Positions 35,643 through 47,406 of a stretch of 64,000 nt of DNA are shown here, one piece after another. A program made the translations under genes and the position numbers. Numbering within the stretch: the first letter of the stretch is position 1; every line of letters begins with the position of its first letter. Where the stretch lies: positions 8,000,501 to 8,064,500 of the forward strand of contig CM040101.1 in assembly GCA_022496805.1 (NCBI GenBank). Direction: 5' to 3'. The stretch is from Pohlia nutans (lineage: Eukaryota > Streptophyta > Bryopsida > Bryales > Mniaceae). The notes under the pieces are model-generated. The model saw only the letters and a program-made list of their open reading frames with translations, did not search any database and had not been told where the DNA came from.

Positions 35643-36180
35643 CCCCTAAAAACTTGAGGGATATAGAACAAAACTAAGATGTATTATAAAATTTGACTTC
35701 CATAGTTTTCATGAAGTTTGTCCCAATAAAGAAAATGAAAAACATGATATTTGAATATTATCCATATGGTCAAATTTCCAAAATAGTTTTAGATCTTAAT
35801 TTAATGAATATAGAAGCAATTAACTTTAAAAAATTCACCAAAATTATATTTTATATTTTTAGAATTCAAAAATCGGTATTATTGGTTGGAATTTTATTTT
35901 TCATTCAAGAAGCAAAAAGATCAAAGGAATTGATGAAAACAACAACATTACTTTTTCCAAATAGTAAATTTTGTAACACTAGACAATGTAGAGGTGTTTG
36001 TTTTTGAGACATTCCCGTAGGAAGAGTTTGACTTAGATTGGCACAATTCAAATTAGGTTGAAAAGTAGATTTGATTTTCTATTAGAAAATAATTTTAATT
36101 TATTCAAAATTTTATTGTTTTTTGGCCTCAAGCAGCCCCTAAGGAAGGGTATCAACCACAAAACAGTTCTACAATTATAA
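35643..36180 (+). repeat. TTAA MITE family B nested in the Harbinger element, 3'-degenerate
   Basis: After TTAA (35639-35642) it reads CCCCTAAAAACTTGAGGG and follows family B with many substitutions as far as the 'caagcagcccctaagg...caaccacaaaac' block. The far terminus is lost. A further lone TTAA-CCCTTAAATGCC end is seen at 36440-36455. Confidence 0.6.
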
Positions 36181-36589
36181 TGAGGTTTTGAAGTCAAAAA
36201 TGCACTAAAAAACATAATGTGATTTGATGTTTGATGAATTGGAATAAAGTAAGATCTGACCGTAAATCTAAAAACAACTTTGGTCACTATTGATATAAAA
36301 AAAGGTAACCTAATATTTTGTAGCATTTAGGATGTTATATTGAGGTTTTGGAGTCGAAATGCAATGGAAAAATACAGTAAGTTTTGATTTGTTTCTTGAG
36401 AAATAAATTTGGAGAAAACGTGACATTTTATCGTGAAATTTAACCCTTAAATGCCTAAAGGTTTTGGACAATACCTAAATGTATTTTAAAATAAGGCGAG
36501 AAATAAGGCTTTGTTAACATTTTTGAGCTTCAACTCTAAAGAGCATCTAGAAGAAATCCTTATTAGAAGACATCTATACAGTTGAACTT

Positions 36590-37489
36590 GAAATAAAATG
36601 CCTATATATATATATATATATATATAGTTTTTTTTTCAAATGAATTTACAAGGAAAAACTTTGAAAATTCACTAAAATTACAATTTTAATACTCTCATCT
36701 TGTAATTCATTATGATTGGTTGAAATCATTATGCTTCAATAGTTGTGAAGTGCACCAAATTTTTAATATGGTTCGAAAGGGTTGTCTCGAGATCTCTTTG
36801 TAAGCAATCAAAGGATAATTTTATATATTGAGATATTGCACATTATGCAAAAGATGATTCAATGTTGTACATTATGCACTTTTGGCAAATCATTCTAAAA
36901 TTCACATTTAAGATAATGATTGTTTTTTTTATTTTTCATATAAATAAAACAATAATCTCTTTTATAATCAAATTGAAACATACTGCGACACTATTACTTA
37001 TTAATCCAATTGTATGGATGTCAAAAAAAGTCATCAGCTACAACTTTCATTTTTATGTCAACTCTAATAATGGATTTAGTGTGCATATAACAGCTCAAAA
37101 CTTTGGATTTTTTTTATTGAAATGGGAGCTCACATGGTTTAAAAGAACCTAGTAAATTCAATTTCAATTTTTTTCTAATTTGATTTCATTTACGTTAAGG
37201 TAACTACCTGAAAAAATCATGGAAAAAAACAACACTGCAAAAATCCTTTCATTTATGAGGAAAGAAGTGGTAATTTTGTACACGCTGCAAAATTTGCATG
37301 GTTAAACAGTTTAAGATTAAAAATTACTAAGGTCATTACTGACATTAAAGAATATAGTTAAAAAATTTGTATGATTGAAGTCAATTTTTTTGCTAGGTTT
37401 ATTTAATTGTATCCAGTAGTTTAGAAAATCACACATGAAAGTATGTATTTTCACAAGGGCCAATGATTTAGAAGATGGAAATAGATGAA
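36590..37489. other. AT-rich interior of the Harbinger element
   Basis: Starts with a (TA)n tract (36603-36627). The rest is AT-rich with a 96-codon open frame (36862-37152) of very low complexity that I do not consider a gene. Confidence 0.4.
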
Positions 37490-38327
37490 TTATCTCTAGC
37501 CTTGAAGTCTCAATATTGTATCATTGTTGTCTCAATGATGTATGAACATTGTTTCAATGACTCCACAACTACTAGGAAAAAATGGCCAAGCTTTGTCTTG
37601 AAGTCTCAATATTGTGCCATTGTTGTCTCAATGATGAATCATTGATGCAACAAGGACGTCATTATTTTCTCAATGATGTGCCATTGTTGTCTCAATGATG
37701 TATCGGCAATTAGAAAATAATGGCCAAATGTTGTCAACAATAAGATATATATTGATCAAGCCTTGTTTTGAAGTCTCAATGATGGGCCATTGTTGTTTCA
37801 ATGATGTGAAATTGTTGTGTACATTGTGTCATTGTTGTCCTAATGATGTATCATCGATGCAACAACGATAATATTGTTGACTCAACGATGCAGCTACGGC
37901 TAGAAAATAATGGCCTAATATCAATCTCAATTACGACTAAATGATGTCATTGTTAACTTTGTCTAAGTGACCTTTCAATACAAATTCAATATTAATGTTG
38001 AGAATACTTTAGAACATTAATGAAAGAATATTAAAGCAGAGTGTAAATGAACAGCGTTGTAACAAATGCCATTGTATATGTATTGGGGCAATATTGAGGC
38101 TTTCCTTGTTGATTCATCAATGGGATCATATATGTGGTTGGAATTATGACACATCATTGGGAAGATGTACATATTGTTTACATATTGTGCCAACATAAGA
38201 ACAATATGGATTGTCACATTATTGTCTCATAATACAATGACAAGACAATGAATCACAAGTTTCTATATATTGTCACAACATTGTTACAACCCTCACATTT
38301 ACACATCATTGAGACAACATTGAAAAA
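37490..38327 (+). repeat. Degenerate CATTGTTGTCTCAATGATG tandem repeat
   Basis: Irregular repeats of 'cattgttgtctcaatgatg' and 'aagtctcaatattg' lead up to a run of 23 G (38328-38350) just before the start of the Myb-like gene. They resemble the inverse of the tract at 30060-30680, which suggests subterminal or promoter repeats of the element. Confidence 0.6.
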
Positions 38328-38362
38328 GGGGGGGGGGGGGGGGGGGGGGGTGTACATTTGTG

Positions 38363-40562
38363 ATGGCGGTGCAACGTGGACGGGGACGTGGTGGTGGCGT
38401 CGTCGGAGATGTTGGGCGGAGCGAGAGAGCAGGTCGCGCTCTGTTTGGCGCGGAGGACATCACCGGGGATTCATTCACTCGCATGCGCAGTGGTTACGAC
38501 GAATTGGCAGAGGACGGTTTGTGGCGTGGAAGGCCGGCGTGCCGACTCATGAGCAGCGCGATCGGGACTCAGAGGGGAGGACGCGGGCGTGGCCGGGCAG
38601 CGGCACTGGATTCCACAGTACGAGATTACGACATTGGCGACGCAGGAGGATTCACCAGCCAGGGAGCGACGCAATCTGGTTCCCCTGCAGCGACCTCGGT
38701 GGATTGCACAGACCCTGCGATTCAGGTAAGTGCGTTTGACCAATTAGGGTTTAGTAGTTTAGGTTCCCAAAATGCAATTGTTCACGAATTTGCTAGTGGC
38801 CGCGGGCGTGGTCGTGGCTCATTACCCTGCCGCTCGATAAAAGGAAAAAAAATTGTTCCTGAAGAAGAGCGTCAATTAACTAGGAGTGTTTTGGCCATTT
38901 CACAAGATCCCATATGCGGAAATCAACAAAAAGGTAATGCTTTTTGGGAAAGAATTTTCGTGCATTATGAACAATGTAGACCGGGGGGGCATAGGGGAGC
39001 AAGATCGTTGGAGTCTAAATGGGGCTTGATAAAACACGATGTAGCAAAATTCATTGGTGCCTACAATCAAGTGAAGCGGTTAAATAAAAGTGGCACAAAA
39101 GAAGCAGACATAATTCACATGGCTAAGGATTTATACCGTACTAAGAGCGCAAAGAATACCGATTTTATGTTTGAACATTGCTGGGAGTTGGTGAAGGATT
39201 TCCCCCGGTGGGCTGACGGCGTGACGACATCTCGGCAGACAACTCCCTCGAGAAGGGTGTCAAGTTTTTCTGACCACGAGTCGCAATCGGGTTCGCTAAT
39301 GGGCACCGAAAAGTTAGTGAGTGCTGTGGAAATTGCAGGTGACGTGTCTACAAGCATAGCGTTCACATTGAGGCCCGGTGGCAGGAAGGCTGCAAAGGAG
39401 AATTTGCGTGGTGACAAAATCCAGGACAAAGCTGCATTGGTCCAAGCTAAACGGCCGAGAAGATGGCGGAAGCGACTCTCCGCAAGGCGGCAAGTCTCGA
39501 GTATCACAACATGTTGCTTTTGTTCACCACACCGATGGACCAAGTCACGACGCCGAAGGCTCAAGAATATTTACGCCTACTCCGAGAGGAGGAATTGCAT
39601 AAATTACGACGACGGAGGGCGGATTCCGCGGCCATAGAAAGACGTGAGCGTCATGAGCGAGAAGCGGCGGACATGGTGGAGGCAACACGCGAACGTGAAG
39701 CCGCGGCGAAGGCGGCACGTGAGGATGAAGAGACGCTTCGGCAAATGAGGGAGGCACGATTAGGCCTTGTGGAGACCGGTTATGATGAAGAACTTGAGCT
39801 TGGAAATAATTGCGAAAGTGAGGAGAATTTTGTTGTTCCCTTGGAGAAAGAGGTCGTGCACGTGGGCGATTCCACCGACGATGAATGTGGACATTGGGAG
39901 GTGAGGTGTGCCTTGATTTCATTTGCATGGGCTCCTCTTTTGTTGGTTGTGGGCTCTAAATTTGCATTGATTTCTTTTCTGTTTACCTTGATTTCGTTTA
40001 TTTTGTCCGTGGGCTTTGGCTTTCATATCAATTTTGTTTTCGTGGGCTTTGGCTTTGATTTTTATTTTATTTTGTGCCACAAAGGCTTTGGTTTTTTTTT
40101 GGCTCCGTGACTGCTGCCTTGGCTGCAGTCATAGCCAAGACAGTGACTGTGCCTTGGTTGCAGTCACAGCCTTGGCCGTGACTACGGCCTTGGCATTGCC
40201 ATTTGCCATTTGCCATTTGCCATTTGCCGCTTCTCGTGCCATTGCTCGTGCCATTGCTCGTGCCATTTCATGTTGATATCATATTGACGTGGGTGCCCAA
40301 TTATTTTGGTACCATGCAGGCACGGGATGCTTCTCTAGAGCGGGATCCTTCCAACGTGCGAATTCTAGATAGTCAAATGGTTAGTGGTGTGATGGAATTA
40401 GGTAGTGAGCGATGGGATGACATTAAGCATGTTGGACCAAAAATGCCCACCACATGGAGTGTCATTACAGAGAATGATAATTCAAAGGATGCAACCTTTG
40501 GACACGATTTGGGCCTTGATTTGGGCCTAAATTTGTATAGCCAAAATCGCTTTTATCAATGA
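38363..40562 (+). pseudogene. Harbinger ORF1: Myb/SANT-like, NAM-associated type protein (frameshifted)
   Basis: Exon 1 is 38363-39900 (donor GGGAG|GTGAGG) and exon 2 is 40320-40562 (acceptor CCATGCAG), in phase. The start has an RG-rich head. A tryptophan-spaced Myb/SANT-like region follows (FWERIFVHYEQCRPGGHRGA, SLESKWGLIKHDVAKF, HCWELVKDFPRW), then PGGRKAAKENLRG. The C-terminal part (MAEATLRKAASLEYHNMLLL, coiled Arg/Glu run) is in another frame, and the join near 39455 needs a one-base shift. In PIF/Harbinger elements this protein binds the termini and brings the transposase into the nucleus. The shift makes this copy a likely pseudogene. Confidence 0.75.
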
Positions 40563-40589
40563 ATGTGATTGTAGTCACAATTTCATATA

Positions 40590-41879
40590 TCATGCCAAAT
40601 TGGCGCCTCTCAACATCCACAAGTGTTCAATGAGATCACCACGGAGACCAAAATGGGTGTCCGTGTTTTTAATCTCTCTTGTGCTTGTTACTAATTCATC
40701 AAACCCTAATCCTCTTTGCATTGGAACATTGCCTTCATGCAAATCCCCAATGAAATCATCTAGTCCTTCTACTCCTTCTTCGTCCTCAAGTATCATGTTA
40801 TACAAGATGCAACAAGCAAACATAATATTGGATATGACATCCATGCTCCACAAGCGGCTTGGATTTCGAATAATGGCAAAACGGGCTTGCAAAACCCCGA
40901 AACATCTCTCCACATCCTTTCGAACCGCCTCTTGTCTCTTAGCAAAATAACTCCGCCTCTCATCTTGCGGCTAATGGATGCTCTGCACAAAGCATGACAA
41001 CTCAGGATAAATCTCATCCGTGAGTAGATAATGGCGGTCGTACTCGCAACCGTTGACTTCGAAATGCATACCATGAACTGCGTCTGTCAACATGTTGTGT
41101 ATGAGTGGCGATCGATCCAACACGTTTAAGTCGTTGTTTGAACCCGGTAGTCCAAAAAATGCATGCCATATGTGCAATCCACCATCCGCCACGGCCTCCA
41201 AAACAATGGACTTCTTCCCATCTCTGTCACCAAAATCTCCTTGCCAAGCCACCGGGCAATTCTTCCACTCATAGTGCATACAATCAAGTGAGGCAAACAT
41301 CTCTGGAAAGCCACGATCAGAATTAATAGCCAATTGTTTTTCCAGGTCAGCACGTGTAGGCTGCCTCATGTGATAACCCTCAAACTCATCCCTGATTGCA
41401 ATGCAAAATCGTTTCATAGACTTCATTGCAGTGGTCTCACTGGTCCTACAGTACTCAACCGTGGCGTCAGCACACACCCCGTAACATAGCATTCTCAATG
41501 CAGACGTGATCTTTTGATGGGGAGACAATCCTAAAAAACCACACGCGTCTGATTTCTGCACAAAATAATGATCTCTAGCACAAACCCTATCTAGGATTGT
41601 CAAAAACAAAGACCGTCGCATGCAGTAGCGATGCCGGAAAATATGTGGTCCATACACTGGCTCATCTGCAAAATAATCAGACATCATGCGCACATGCATA
41701 TCGTGTCTATGTCTCTCAATGTTGGGCGATTTCCCGGGACGTGATCCTCGAACATGGCCCGGTATTTCACGTCCTGGCAACCCTAACTCCAAAACCCAAT
41801 TAACATTGAAATCGTCTTCCTCATCATCCTCTAAAAAAAGCTCACGCGAGGCAAGAAGGCGTTGCCGCCATTGCTCCAT
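40590..41879 (-). pseudogene. PIF/Harbinger DDE transposase (frameshifted)
   Basis: It starts at ATG 41879. The plant transposase signature is clear: HYFVQKSDACGFLGLSPHQK, ALRMLCYGVCADATVEYCR, first Asp in FASLDCMHYEWKNCP, second Asp in FGLPGSNNDLNVLDRSPL, and the Glu in EAVRKDVERCFGVLQARF. The frame breaks near 40971, where a stop after CFVQSIH meets the SRKMRRSYFAKRQEAV frame, a single-base shift. All three catalytic residues survive, but on two frames. It is convergent with the Myb-like gene, as in related elements, with about 30 bp between their stops. Confidence 0.85.
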
Positions 41880-42316
41880 AGTACCCTACGCTAAAAACTA
41901 GCCCTACACGAGCATGCTAACAACGAGATTGTATGCAATAACACCTAAACCCTAGCAATGGCAATGACAGTCTCAATGGACGTGCTCACAGCTTCTTAAG
42001 AAAACGGACCCTAGACAGGCCCTCGCACTTGCTCTCAGTTGCAGGAAAATGGAGACAGTCGGCCACCTCAGCAGCCTCCCGTGGCCACCTCAGACGGGAT
42101 TCACCAGCCACCGTGGAGCGGCAGCTCGTCAAGATGAGAAGTCAACCCTAAATCCCTGGTCGTCAGGCGCCTGGACCGCGTGGGCTGGCTGTTGAGGGCC
42201 TGTTCAACGCGTATGGGTGAGGGCCCATCTTTTTCCAGAGTCGTTTCTGCCTTGGCGAGCCCCATAAACCGCCTGTAGCGAGCCCCCTTTGGCGCGGAAC
42301 GGTGAGGATGCTTTTA

Positions 42317-43020
42317 CTTCCAACATGGAGGAATGTGCTGCATGCACTTTACTCATCCAGATGTGGAACTACACCGAAATCACCATATACTATGGGGTGG
42401 GTGAATGGCATGGGTGCATTCATCCATTTGGACAAATTCTCATCCAATTTGGATGAATTTTACCACAATATTTTGAAAAAATATTTATTAGATGAGACTC
42501 TTGTAAATACTGTGGGCCACATTATATGGTGATTTTGGTGTAGTAAGTTATGCAACCAATTTTTTTTTGTTTTTTTACTAGTAGAGCGACACACACTTTG
42601 GAATATAGCCATGTAAGGAAAAAAAATGGATGGAATTGTACATACATACATTCATCCATAAAATTGTCTATTGTGCATTTTCATCTAAATAGTGGCAATT
42701 ATAGTATTTTTTTTAAAGACTTTGGCAATTTTATTCAGTTTTTTGCCCATCTTTTTCTTGTGTCAAAAAGCCACTTTCAAAATCTTGTAAGATTCTTGTG
42801 AAAAATTGCCCAATTTTTTTTGGTTGGAACTATGGATGCCAAAATACTTGCAAAGCAATGGATTTGTTGAACTATCATGGATTAGCTAAACCAATTAGAT
42901 TGATTGTAGTTGAACCAACCCCAAGTTCATAACTTGGATCAAAACAAATCAAATGCACCCTCATCATTGAATCGATTGTGTTTTAGCCAACAATCGGGTT
43001 GGGGCCTAACGTAAAGTGAG
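42317..43020. other. Non-coding; half copy of the 29.1 kb foldback
   Basis: The stretch 42560-42830 repeats the left arm of the foldback at 29120-29400 in the same orientation (for example 'agagcgacac', 'ttcatccataaa', 'ttttgcccatcttttt'). No gene is seen. Confidence 0.5.
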
Positions 43021-43030
43021 CCTAAATTAA

Positions 43031-43170
43031 CAGTTAAGGTTAGGGGCAAGGTATTCTGCCAGTTATTGGCGCAATTTGCTGGCGGAATCGGCCTCACGAG
43101 GCAACTACCGATTCTGCCAGCAGAATCAGCTGTTACCGTAGTTTTGATTTCCCTGCCCCTAACCTTAACG
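43031..43170. repeat. 140 bp nested inverted repeat
   Basis: The outer stem pairs GTTAAGGTTAGGGGCAAGG at the left with CCCTGCCCCTAACCTTAAC at the right. An inner stem pairs CTGGCGGAATCGG (43079-43091) with CCGATTCTGCCAG (43108-43120). TTAA lies at both outer ends, but the termini start GG rather than CCC. It could be a small MITE or an RNA hairpin. Confidence 0.6.
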
Positions 43171-43173
43171 CCA

Positions 43174-43275
43174 GGGAGCGGGTTGTATGAGAAGATTCTG
43201 GCATTACCGCTTAGCTCCAGGCTTGCCTGTGACCTCGCGGTAATGCCGGAATCTTCCCATACATCCCGTTCTCTA
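43174..43275 (+). ncRNA. Pre-miRNA-like hairpin (tentative)
   Basis: The 5' arm, GTATGAGAAGATTCTGGCATTACCGC (written here only as its paired core GATTCTGGCATTACCGC), pairs with GCGGTAATGCCGGAATC on the 3' arm. The stem extends outward to about 29-37 bp with few mismatches, and the loop is about 26 nt. The geometry fits a plant miRNA precursor, but it adjoins another inverted repeat and may be transposon-derived. I do not recognise a known miRNA in it. Confidence 0.3.
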
Positions 43276-43432
43276 GTACCTAAAATGTCCCACCTCTCAA
43301 AGGCTCCTTTGACCATGTATTTTGGCGTAGAAGCATGTGATTGTTGCCCTATATCATTGCACCATCCTTCTTACCAATTTTTTTAGAGTACAACATTGCA
43401 TCCTACATCGTTGTCAATTCAACATAAATTAA

Positions 43433-43979
43433 TTAACTTCTGTCATAAAATACCATATGCCATCTTGTGGTTGGGTTAGATGTGTTATAAAATGTTACTT
43501 CTGCAACTTTGATGAAGTTTGGTCCAAAAGAGAAAACGAGGAGCATGATGTTTAATAGTTATCCATGTAGTCAAACTTTCAAAAAATGTTCTAGATACTC
43601 ACTTGATGAATTTAGAAGTATCTACCATTCAATATTCACCAAAATTACAAAGTTTATTTTTAGAATTTGAAATTTGGTATGATTGGTTAAAACTAGACCT
43701 TCTATTCAAAATTCTAAAAATAAGCAATTGTTTCAAAGGAGAGAACATCATTAGTTTCCCAAAACAGTAAATTTTACAACACAAAGACAATATTGAGGTC
43801 TTTGTCTTTGAAAAATTCTCTTCGATGGAGTTTAACTTGGATTCACATAATTCAAATTGGGTTGAAAAGTAGACTTCATTACCTTTTTTTATGTATATTT
43901 CATTAAAAAAAATTCCATCTTGGGCAACCCATAAAAATAGGGCAGCAACCATAAAATGGTCGTTTGGTCATTTAGAGGT
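43433..43979 (+). repeat. TTAA MITE family B, degenerate copy
   Basis: The body aligns with 45484-46027 (shared 'gatgtgttataaaatgttacttc', 'tgatgaagtttggtcc', 'cataattcaaattgggttgaaaagtagactt'). Its ends have decayed: TTAACTTCTG at the left and CATTTAGAGGTTAG at the right. Confidence 0.65.
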
Positions 43980-45479
43980 TAGTACACTGGTATGCATATA
44001 GAGCCACATGTTTATAGTTGCATGCAATCTATTAACATTAAATTGATTTTTTCTTTTCTTTTCAAATTAGAGTTTTGGTCTCACCCATGCAATTCCAAGC
44101 AAAATCAAAGTTTAAAATTATTTTTTGTACGTCGAGTTTTGCTAAAGCCTACCATTTTATTATACTAAAAATATATGAATGCAAATAATGCTTAGGAAAG
44201 TCTGAATTATTTGATACTAAGCTGGCCTGTGCTAGAGTAACTTTGGCACGACCATTTCGCCAGCAGAACCATTGTGAATGCATGCACCATTGAGCGTTAT
44301 ATAATAGATAATTCTTTAAATTTTTAAATTGAAATATTCCAAAATAATCTAGAAACCAATGTTGAACCTTTAATAAGATTTACTATTATTACCTTTATTT
44401 GCTCCAAATTCTATAAAATTTTACAACCTCTAAAAAGCAAGTCAAATGTAAATGAAAGTAGCTTTAAGAAAATAAAATTTATTGTAGAAATATTCACTAG
44501 CATATGAAGCAGGAAAATCAATTTTGTAAGTTTTAGGTAAAGGTTCAATTAAAAAATAAAATAAAATAAAATAAAAACTTCAAAATCAAAGGTTGAATGG
44601 AAAGATGGAAAAACCAAATCATCTTTTTTCTTGTTTGTTTGAAGAAATACAGATGGATAGAAACTCCAGTCCCCACAATGAGGTCGGCGTGAATAAAATG
44701 TTCGTTCGTAATGTCAATGACCCAATGTCCACCAGACAAAGGGACATTAGAACAAAACTACTGAAGAAATGCTACTTAGTGAGTGAACAAAACTGAACAA
44801 AACTGGACGGTGATAAGGAAAAAAATAAAAATAAAAAATGATTTTCAAATTTGATTTTCAAATTTGAATATGACTTTTATTATATATCATATGCTTCAAT
44901 AAAGTGATATTCAGCGATATTTAAATTGAACAAGCCTTATATAGTTTGTTTGCAAGTGAAATAAGGTCAAAAACATAATTGAACAAAACGATTGTAACTT
45001 CTTTTGCCAATCGTTAACTTTAAAACATATAAAATAAATAATTAACAATTTGGATTCAGAATTATTTAATGACTAATAAGATTGACAAGGAGTGCATCTT
45101 GATTGGATGGATATATTCAAATCACCAAAATACAAGTCTCCCTAATCACAAAAACCTATAACCCTAAACCTATAACCGCCCTCCTTACCATTTTAGTCAT
45201 GTAAGTGCCTTCGAGAGTTGTCATGTAAAGAACCTAAAACTGTTCACATGTAAAAATCAATCACTTCTGATCCAACCCAAGGTTTTTACAAGTGAGAAAA
45301 TTGAAGTTTTTAGGATGCAATTCACAATACTGTTTTCTCACTTTCAAGATTAACAATAATTACACATTACTTTTTTCATTTTTTTCATTCTTTTATTATA
45401 AATTTTAGTTGTTTATTAGCAAAGAATATTTCTCGTTACATTTTCAAAAATTTCCAAACACCGAGCCGAAATGGTTAGT
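43980..45479. other. AT-rich intergenic region
   Basis: No gene or paired termini are recognised. A short AAAAT tract (44551-44575) is present. Open frames of about 65 codons near 44.6 kb on both strands look like chance. Confidence 0.45.
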
Positions 45480-45483
45480 TTAA

Positions 45484-46027
45484 CCCCTAAAAGCCCGAGG
45501 GGTATTGGGCAAAACATAGATGTGTTATAATATGTGTCTTCCATATGTCTAATGAAGTTTGGTTCAAGAGACAAAATGTAGGGCATCATCTTTACAAATT
45601 ATCCGTATAGTCAAATTTCCAAAAATAACTTTAGATCTTTTTTTAATGAATTTAAAAGCATTAACCTTTGAAAATTTATATAAATTCTAATTTTCATTTT
45701 TAGAGCTTAAAATTTAGCATGATTGGTTAAATTTGATTTATCTATTGTAAACTTCAAAAAAGAGAAAGAAATGATGGAGGGAACATCATTACTTTTCCCA
45801 AATAGCAAATTTTGTAACACTAAGACAATGTTGAAGTGATTCACTTTGAAAATTTCTCCCAGGTGGAGTCTAACTCGGATTGACATAATTCAAATTGGGT
45901 TGGAAAGTAGACTTGATGAAGTATTTTAAGATATTTTTTATTTTTCAAAAAAATACTTTTTTTAAATTCCGGGCAGCTCATTAGATTCGGACAGCGACCA
46001 GAAAATTGTCGTTTGGGCGTTTAGGGA
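45484..46027 (+). mobile_element. TTAA-bounded MITE family B, full length
   Basis: TTAA flanks it at 45480-45483 and 46028-46031. The 5' end is CCCCTAAAAGCCCGAGGGG and the 3' end, reverse complemented, is TCCCTAAACGCCCAAACGAC. It is 544 bp, non-coding, and has at least three relatives in the window (15636, 35643, 43433). Confidence 0.75.
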
Positions 46028-46046
46028 TTAAGGCATTCTACCTTAG

Positions 46047-47402
46047 CCCTTTAGTGCTCTAGTGACCACTTTGTGGTTTCTAATGTGTTGAAAACGCGAA
46101 TAACAGAAAATCCGAGAAGAATTGGATTTTGAATTATGAAGTTCATATTTGGAGACTTATAATAGACATCTTCTTGAAAAAGAAAATTTCAATTTGGAGT
46201 TGTGCAACTATCAAAATACCTATGAACAAAACTCGAAAAATACTGCAAATACTTGAAAATACAATAAATACTTATAAATGCAACATATGTACTATGCGGT
46301 ATTTCTTCTGTATGGAAGTTTGTTATCTTCTTTTATTTTTTTGGATAGTGTTCTCTTGTTCATGTTCCATTAGTGTATATATTCCAATGTTGATCTATAT
46401 ACCAACTTCTTTTATATTTTATTGTATAATTTTTTTTCCTAAACCGTACATGGATAAGTCGCTCTTACTTATAAAATTCACAATAATTATGTATGAGACC
46501 GTTCTTAACCCCTAAATGCGTAGAGCCCTCTCCAAATTTGGTACTTTTGCAAAGATACATTATAAAATGCAACTAAGAGAGATACTTTGAACTTGATGTA
46601 TGAATAAAAGTTGTACGTTGTGAATTTTAGATTCTATCCATACAGTTAGATCTATGATTTCTATCACCAATATTTTTGTATAAAATTTGAAACTCAAAAT
46701 TCAAAATTCTTTTGTAATTCAATAACAAATAAGATATTGACAATTTGTACATGAAATTTGTTGTGATTGGTTGAAATGTTATACTCTAAATGTAGTGATT
46801 TTTGGAGATTTTTTGGTTGCTTAATTTTATGAGTTGACTTTTTCAAGAGCACTATTATAGTGAAATCTTTGAAATTTTGGGTGAATCACTACAACATGAA
46901 GTGAGGCCTAATTTTTTCACAAATCATCCCCTATCTAATCAAATCACACAGTCATGAAGCTAACTTCCCATAAAATCTATAGTAAAAAATCCACACTGTA
47001 AAAAGTGCATGATGGATGAGAAAACATGGATGAAATCTGTACATCATTCAAAAAATGGAAGCTCAAGCAGTTAAGGGTTAACATGAAAGATTGCAACGGA
47101 GAGGTGTTGATATAGGTCATTGCTAAACATCTTCACTTTCATTTTAGAAAATTTAACCCAAATTCTATTTAACTTTGAAGTCACACACCATCCAAACTCT
47201 CATTTTTGAGTGTGCATTAATTGGTTCAAAGACATACTATGAATTTCCAATCCCACCATCAGATGATTCTCTAATTTTGGCAAAATGTCTCCACTCCAGC
47301 TGAAAATACAATTGTATAGTTACTTTCTAATTTAATCAATTCTATTTATGGTAGTACCGATTATAGTGGAAAAGCCCAATGAAATCCACAGTACCCAAAG
47401 CA
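46047..47402 (+). mobile_element. TTAA MITE family C copy, split by a nested family A element
   Basis: The left end is TTAG-CCCTTTAGTGCTC. The body matches, in inverse order, the intact family C element at 50166-50957, including 'caatttggagttgtgcaactatcaaaatacctat' and 'gagaggtgttgatat'. It is interrupted at 46505-47081 by a family A element; without it the copy is about 0.78 kb, as expected. The right end has eroded where a family D element begins. Confidence 0.75.
46509..47077 (+). mobile_element. TTAA-bounded MITE family A nested in family C
   Basis: TTAA stands at 46505-46508 and 47078-47081. The ends are CCCCTAAATGCGTAGAGC and, reverse complemented, CCCTTAACTGCTTGAGC. The flanks GAGACCGTTC and CATGAAAGATTGCAA are contiguous in the intact family C copy, where the site reads TTGA (50497-50500, minus strand). 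The insertion therefore duplicated TTAA exactly. Confidence 0.85.
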
Positions 47403-47406
47403 TTAA

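Larger units (their letters stand above)
29779..42313. mobile_element. 12.5 kb PIF/Harbinger transposon carrying captured host sequence
   Basis: The left end (29779) reads GAGCATCCTCACCGTTCCGC, and the right end (42313), reverse complemented, reads AAGCATCCTCACCGTTCCGC. The match continues through GCGCCAAAGGGGGC. TTA lies outside each end (29776-29778 and 42314-42316), the expected 3 bp Harbinger duplication. It holds the two genes of the superfamily (Myb/SANT-like and DDE transposase), both frameshifted, so it is not autonomous. Between about 31.7 and 35.6 kb it carries farnesyltransferase exons and other coding-like sequence. Later insertions such as a TTAA family B copy are nested in it. 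Confidence 0.8.
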
